From: Yinghuangia sp035454725
Lineage (GTDB): Bacteria; Actinomycetota; Actinomycetes; Streptomycetales; Streptomycetaceae
DNA length: 64,000 nucleotides
NCBI RefSeq assembly: GCF_051388935.1
Contig: NZ_JBPKBI010000018.1
Coordinates: 62,001-126,000 of the forward strand
Direction: 5' to 3'
In this document: piece by piece, positions 61,719 through 64,000 of the stretch
How positions within the stretch are numbered: the stretch's first letter is position 1
Layout of the letters: each line of letters opens with the position of its first letter
Position numbers and translations under genes: made by a program
Notes under the pieces: model-generated
What the model was told of the DNA's origin: nothing
Database searches by the model: none
The model's input: only the letters and a program-made list of their open reading frames with translations

Positions 61719-62617
61719 CCGCGCACCCCGGCGAACAGGTCGTCTTCGCGCCCGTCCGCGCCGGCCGGGCCGCGCTCGCCCTTGACGAGCCGGTAGTGCT
61801 CGACGCTCATGATCGACTGGCCGATGTTGTTCGACAGCGCGAAGAAGGCGTCGTCCGTGGAGATCTGAGTCGGGTACGCGTGCAGCGCCGCCACCTTGGC
61901 GTCGAACCACTCGCCGGCTTCGACCGCCGTCGTGACCACCGCGTCGTCGACGACGAACGGCAGGTCGTCGACGTCGACGAAGTCGAACGGCAGTTCCTTG
62001 CCGTCGGCCTTCATCTGCTCGAACCCCGCGGCGACGACGGAACGCGGCATGGCGTTCCAGTAGATCTTCGCGATCTCCCACGGCTCGCCCTCGCCGTACG
62101 CCGGATCCGCGGCCAGTTCGGCGGCCCGCATCGCGACCCGGTGGGCCTGGATGTGGTCGGGGTGCCCGTAGCCCCCGATCTCGTCGTACGCCACGAGCAC
62201 CTGCGGCCGGACCTCGCGCACGATCGCCACCAGGTGCCCGGCGGCCTCGTCGACGTCCGCCTGCCAGAAGGAGTCGGGCCGTTCGTTGGGCGATGTGCCC
62301 ATCATCCCGGAGTCGCGGTACCGGCCGGGGCCGCCGAGGTAGCGCTGGTCGTGGATGCCGAGGGCCTTCATGGAGTCGGCCATCTCGGTCATCCGGTGCG
62401 GCCCGAGCCGGTCCTCGCGGTCCGCCGCCAGATGCGCGAGCCCCGGCACGAGGACTTCGCCCTCCTCGCCGAGCGTGCAGGTCACCAGCGTCACATGCAC
62501 GCCCTCGGCGGCGTAGCGGGCCATCGTCGCACCGTTGTTGATGACCTCGTCGTCGGGGTGCGCGTGGACGAGGAGCAGGCTGAGCGGGGTCGCGGGCGGG
62601 GTCGCGGGCGCAGTCAT
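61715..62617 (-). CDS. mshB: Mycothiol biosynthesis deacetylase MshB
   Basis: 300 residues. LmbE/PIG-L fold with zinc site VHAHPDDEVINNGATMARYA, LVTCTLGEEGEVLVPGLAHL, and the second His motif GYGHPDHIQAHRVAMRAAEL. It removes the acetyl group of N-acetylglucosaminyl-inositol in mycothiol synthesis. TAGGCT lies exactly 7 nt before the ATG at 62617, so the mRNA is leaderless. Confidence 0.95.
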   Translation of the reverse strand: MTAPATPPATPLSLLLVHAHPDDEVINNGATMARYAAEGVHVTLVTCTLGEEGEVLVPGLAHLAADREDRLGPHRMTEMADSMKALGIHDQRYLGGPGRYRDSGMMGTSPNERPDSFWQADVDEAAGHLVAIVREVRPQVLVAYDEIGGYGHPDHIQAHRVAMRAAELAADPAYGEGEPWEIAKIYWNAMPRSVVAAGFEQMKADGKELPFDFVDVDDLPFVVDDAVVTTAVEAGEWFDAKVAALHAYPTQISTDDAFFALSNNIGQSIMSVEHYRLVKGERGPAGADGREDDLFAGVRG

Positions 62618-62624
62618 GAAGGCC

Positions 62625-62630
62625 AGCCTA
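62625..62630 (-). promoter_or_regulatory. -10 box of leaderless mshB
   Basis: TAGGCT on the minus strand, 7 nt before the mshB ATG, with no ribosome site. Confidence 0.55.
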
Positions 62631-62734
62631 CGTGCCGCCGAAGCGGGCTGTGGCCGCGCCGGATCCTCCTGGGGCAAGGCACGAAACGGGCCGCCGGGCG
62701 GCTGTTGTCACCCGCCCCGGGTCCGCGCGGAGGA

Positions 62735-63367
62735 TCAGTCCCGGCGGTGGACGAAGACCCCGTAGCCCGCCGCCGCGTCCCACGGCTCGCGGTCCCAGCC
62801 CGCGTGACGTTCGACGCGGTGCAGTCCGGCAGCCTCGCACGCCGCCTCGTACGCCTCGGCGCTGACCGGCGTACCGCCCTCGCCGCCGTCGAAGGAGAAA
62901 CCCGCGACGACCAGACCTCCGTGCGGGCGCACGCACGCGGCCAGCGTCGCGACCGCCTGCGCCTCGGTGCCCGGGGTCAGGTAGATCATCACGTTGCCGG
63001 CCGCGACCGCGAGATCGTAGGCGTCCGGACCGTCGACGGCCTTGGGGTCGAGGGTCGCGAGGTCGCCGGCCACCCAGGTGAGGCCGGGGGCGGCGGCGCG
63101 GGCCTCGGCGAGCATCGAGGTGTCGATGTCGACGCCGACGGCCTTGTGGCCGAGCCGGGCGAGCTCGATCGCGACGCGCCCGGTGCCGCAGCCGGCGTCC
63201 AGGACCCGGCCGCCGCGCGGCAGGAGGGCGTCGCAGAAGCGGGCCTCGCCGTGCAGGTCGCGGCCTTGCGCGGCGAGTTCGCGGAAGCGGGCCGCATAGG
63301 CGGGGCCGCGGGTTCCGCCGGTCACTTCGAGCCAGCGGTTGGCGGGGGTGCGGTCGTTCGTGGGCAT
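62735..63367 (-). CDS. SAM-dependent methyltransferase
   Basis: 210 residues. Motifs GGRVLDAGCGTGRVAIELAR, VGVDIDTSMLAEARAAAPGL, LAVAAGNVMIYLTPGTEAQA and HGGLVVAGFSFDGGEG. The end (REPWDAAAGYGVFVHRR) is conserved in actinomycete homologues. TACCGT lies 6 nt before the ATG. Substrate unknown. Confidence 0.9.
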   Translation of the reverse strand: MPTNDRTPANRWLEVTGGTRGPAYAARFRELAAQGRDLHGEARFCDALLPRGGRVLDAGCGTGRVAIELARLGHKAVGVDIDTSMLAEARAAAPGLTWVAGDLATLDPKAVDGPDAYDLAVAAGNVMIYLTPGTEAQAVATLAACVRPHGGLVVAGFSFDGGEGGTPVSAEAYEAACEAAGLHRVERHAGWDREPWDAAAGYGVFVHRRD

Positions 63368-63482
63368 ACCGCCACGGTACGGCCGCCGTTGCCGCGCCCC
63401 GCACCCGCGTCGGGCTCCGATGGCGGGCATCGGGGCCGAGGCGTCGGAACCGGGTGCCGGGCGCGATCGGGGAAGCGCGGCG

Positions 63483-63677
63483 TCAGAAGTGGATGCCGTT
63501 GACGATGCCCGCGAAGCTCATGCCGGCGTCGTGGATCGACGGGGCGAGCGAGGTACTGGCGAGATAGAAGCCGAGCAGGACGCAGACGACGGCGTGTACC
63601 GGACGCAGGCAGGCTTTGCGGATCAGGAACAGCGTCACGATGCCGAGAAGCAGCACCACGGAAACCGAAATCGCCAT
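63483..63677 (-). CDS. Small membrane protein
   Basis: 64 residues: MAISVSVVLLLGIVTLFLIR, then CLRPVHAVVCVLLGFYLAST and the end IHDAGMSFAGIVNGIHF. Two helices predicted. The ATG at 63677 has GGAGGTG 8 nt upstream. It resembles small uncharacterised actinomycete proteins. Role unknown. Confidence 0.75.
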   Translation of the reverse strand: MAISVSVVLLLGIVTLFLIRKACLRPVHAVVCVLLGFYLASTSLAPSIHDAGMSFAGIVNGIHF

Positions 63678-63834
63678 GAGTGCGCACCTCCAATGTTTCG
63701 ACGGACAAGAACACCCGTTGGTCGAAACAATTCCAGACACGGTGAGTTACGCAACGCACACGGCTCGAAATCACTCGATCAGCGCGTTACCGGCGGTACG
63801 TTCCGAACACCCATTCCCCAGGCCCTGTCCCCCG

Positions 63835-63840
63835 TAGGCT
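63835..63840 (+). promoter_or_regulatory. -10 box of the S9 peptidase gene
   Basis: TAGGCT stands 7 nt before the ATG at 63848, with no ribosome site. Confidence 0.5.
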
Positions 63841-63847
63841 GGCCCCC

Positions 63848-64000
63848 ATGAGCTCGGAGATCACGTTTCCCCGGCAGCACGCCCGCACGCAGCGCTTCAC
63901 TCTCGGGGTTCCTCGCGCGTTCACGGTCACCGGGGGCGGCGGCGCGGGTCCGACGGTCCTCTTCCTGCGGTCGCGCTCCGGCGGGGACCGTGCCACGTGC
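63848..64000 (+). CDS. S9-family (prolyl oligopeptidase-type) peptidase, N-terminal fragment
   Basis: The first 51 codons are present: MSSEITFPRQHARTQRFTLG, then PRAFTVTGGG and TVLFLRSRSGGDRATC. FTLGxPR followed by VLFLRSxSGxDRAxCLW is the usual N-terminus of actinomycete S9 dipeptidyl-peptidase-like enzymes. The catalytic domain is outside the window. Confidence 0.75.
   Translation, partial: MSSEITFPRQHARTQRFTLGVPRAFTVTGGGGAGPTVLFLRSRSGGDRATC

Overview
The window is 64 kb of very GC-rich DNA from a filamentous actinomycete of the Streptomycetales (Streptomyces or a close relative). The evidence is the codon bias, the many GTG starts, leaderless promoters with TAnnnT boxes, mycothiol biosynthesis (mshB), a SigE-type envelope-stress locus, TatB and diaminopimelate genes, and housekeeping gene orders familiar from Streptomyces chromosomes. 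Two assembly defects are visible: an N gap at 27178-27287, and a 70-base G run plus N gap at 51782-51899 that removes the start of dapC.

Region 1 (1-5200) is accessory. A minus-strand cluster encodes an XRE/TPR regulator, three small proteins, a ribosomally made precursor peptide (tgmA), its ATP-grasp ligase (tgmB) and the first codons of a partner methyltransferase: a graspetide (omega-ester peptide) RiPP cluster cut by the window edge. Divergent from it lies a DUF433/DUF5615 toxin-antitoxin-like pair whose second gene carries a frameshift.

Region 2 (5200-14000) is core metabolism: acyl-CoA dehydrogenase, UDP-glucose dehydrogenase, two tandem CoA-binding proteins, purE/purK, two tandem GtrA membrane proteins and an OmpR-type two-component system.

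Region 3 (14000-25300) is the most unusual part. Six genes on the minus strand, a seventh just upstream and one divergent gene all encode exported proteins. They include a DUF916 protein like those of the WxL systems of low-GC Gram-positives, two proteins with a divergent WxL domain, a TIG/neocarzinostatin-like membrane protein, and several cell-wall proteins ending in LAPTG, LAKTG or LPKTG sorting signals. Five of them appear to share one Cys-bracketed beta-rich domain. I read this as an actinobacterial WxL/DUF916-type surface complex.

Region 4 (25600-35300) holds two divergent RsbW-like anti-sigma-type proteins (one with a lost Asn in its N box), an ethylmalonyl-CoA-pathway-type CoA-ester lyase, two LppX/LprG-like lipoproteins, a channel-less MgtE/CBS protein next to a DUF1003 membrane protein, and Mrp. 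Region 5 (35300-44500) is the conserved envelope-stress block tatB - htrA - anti-sigma - sigE, followed by an O-methyltransferase, DUF3117, enoyl-CoA hydratase, 3-methyladenine glycosylase, a DivIVA-domain protein and a dihydropteroate synthase. Region 6 (44500-64000) holds PhoX, a LOG-family protein, dapE, a transglycosylase-like membrane protein, dapC, fdxA, a GNAT enzyme, a SirB1-like protein, a GH18/CBM2 protein, methyltransferases, a minimal CysRS-like protein, a VanW protein, mshB and the start of an S9 peptidase.

Many convergent gene ends carry long perfect hairpins. At least seven starts have a TAnnnT box exactly 7 nt upstream, which indicates leaderless mRNAs; dapE and its divergent neighbour use overlapping -10 boxes of this type. 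All functions are inferred from sequence patterns; no database search was run.
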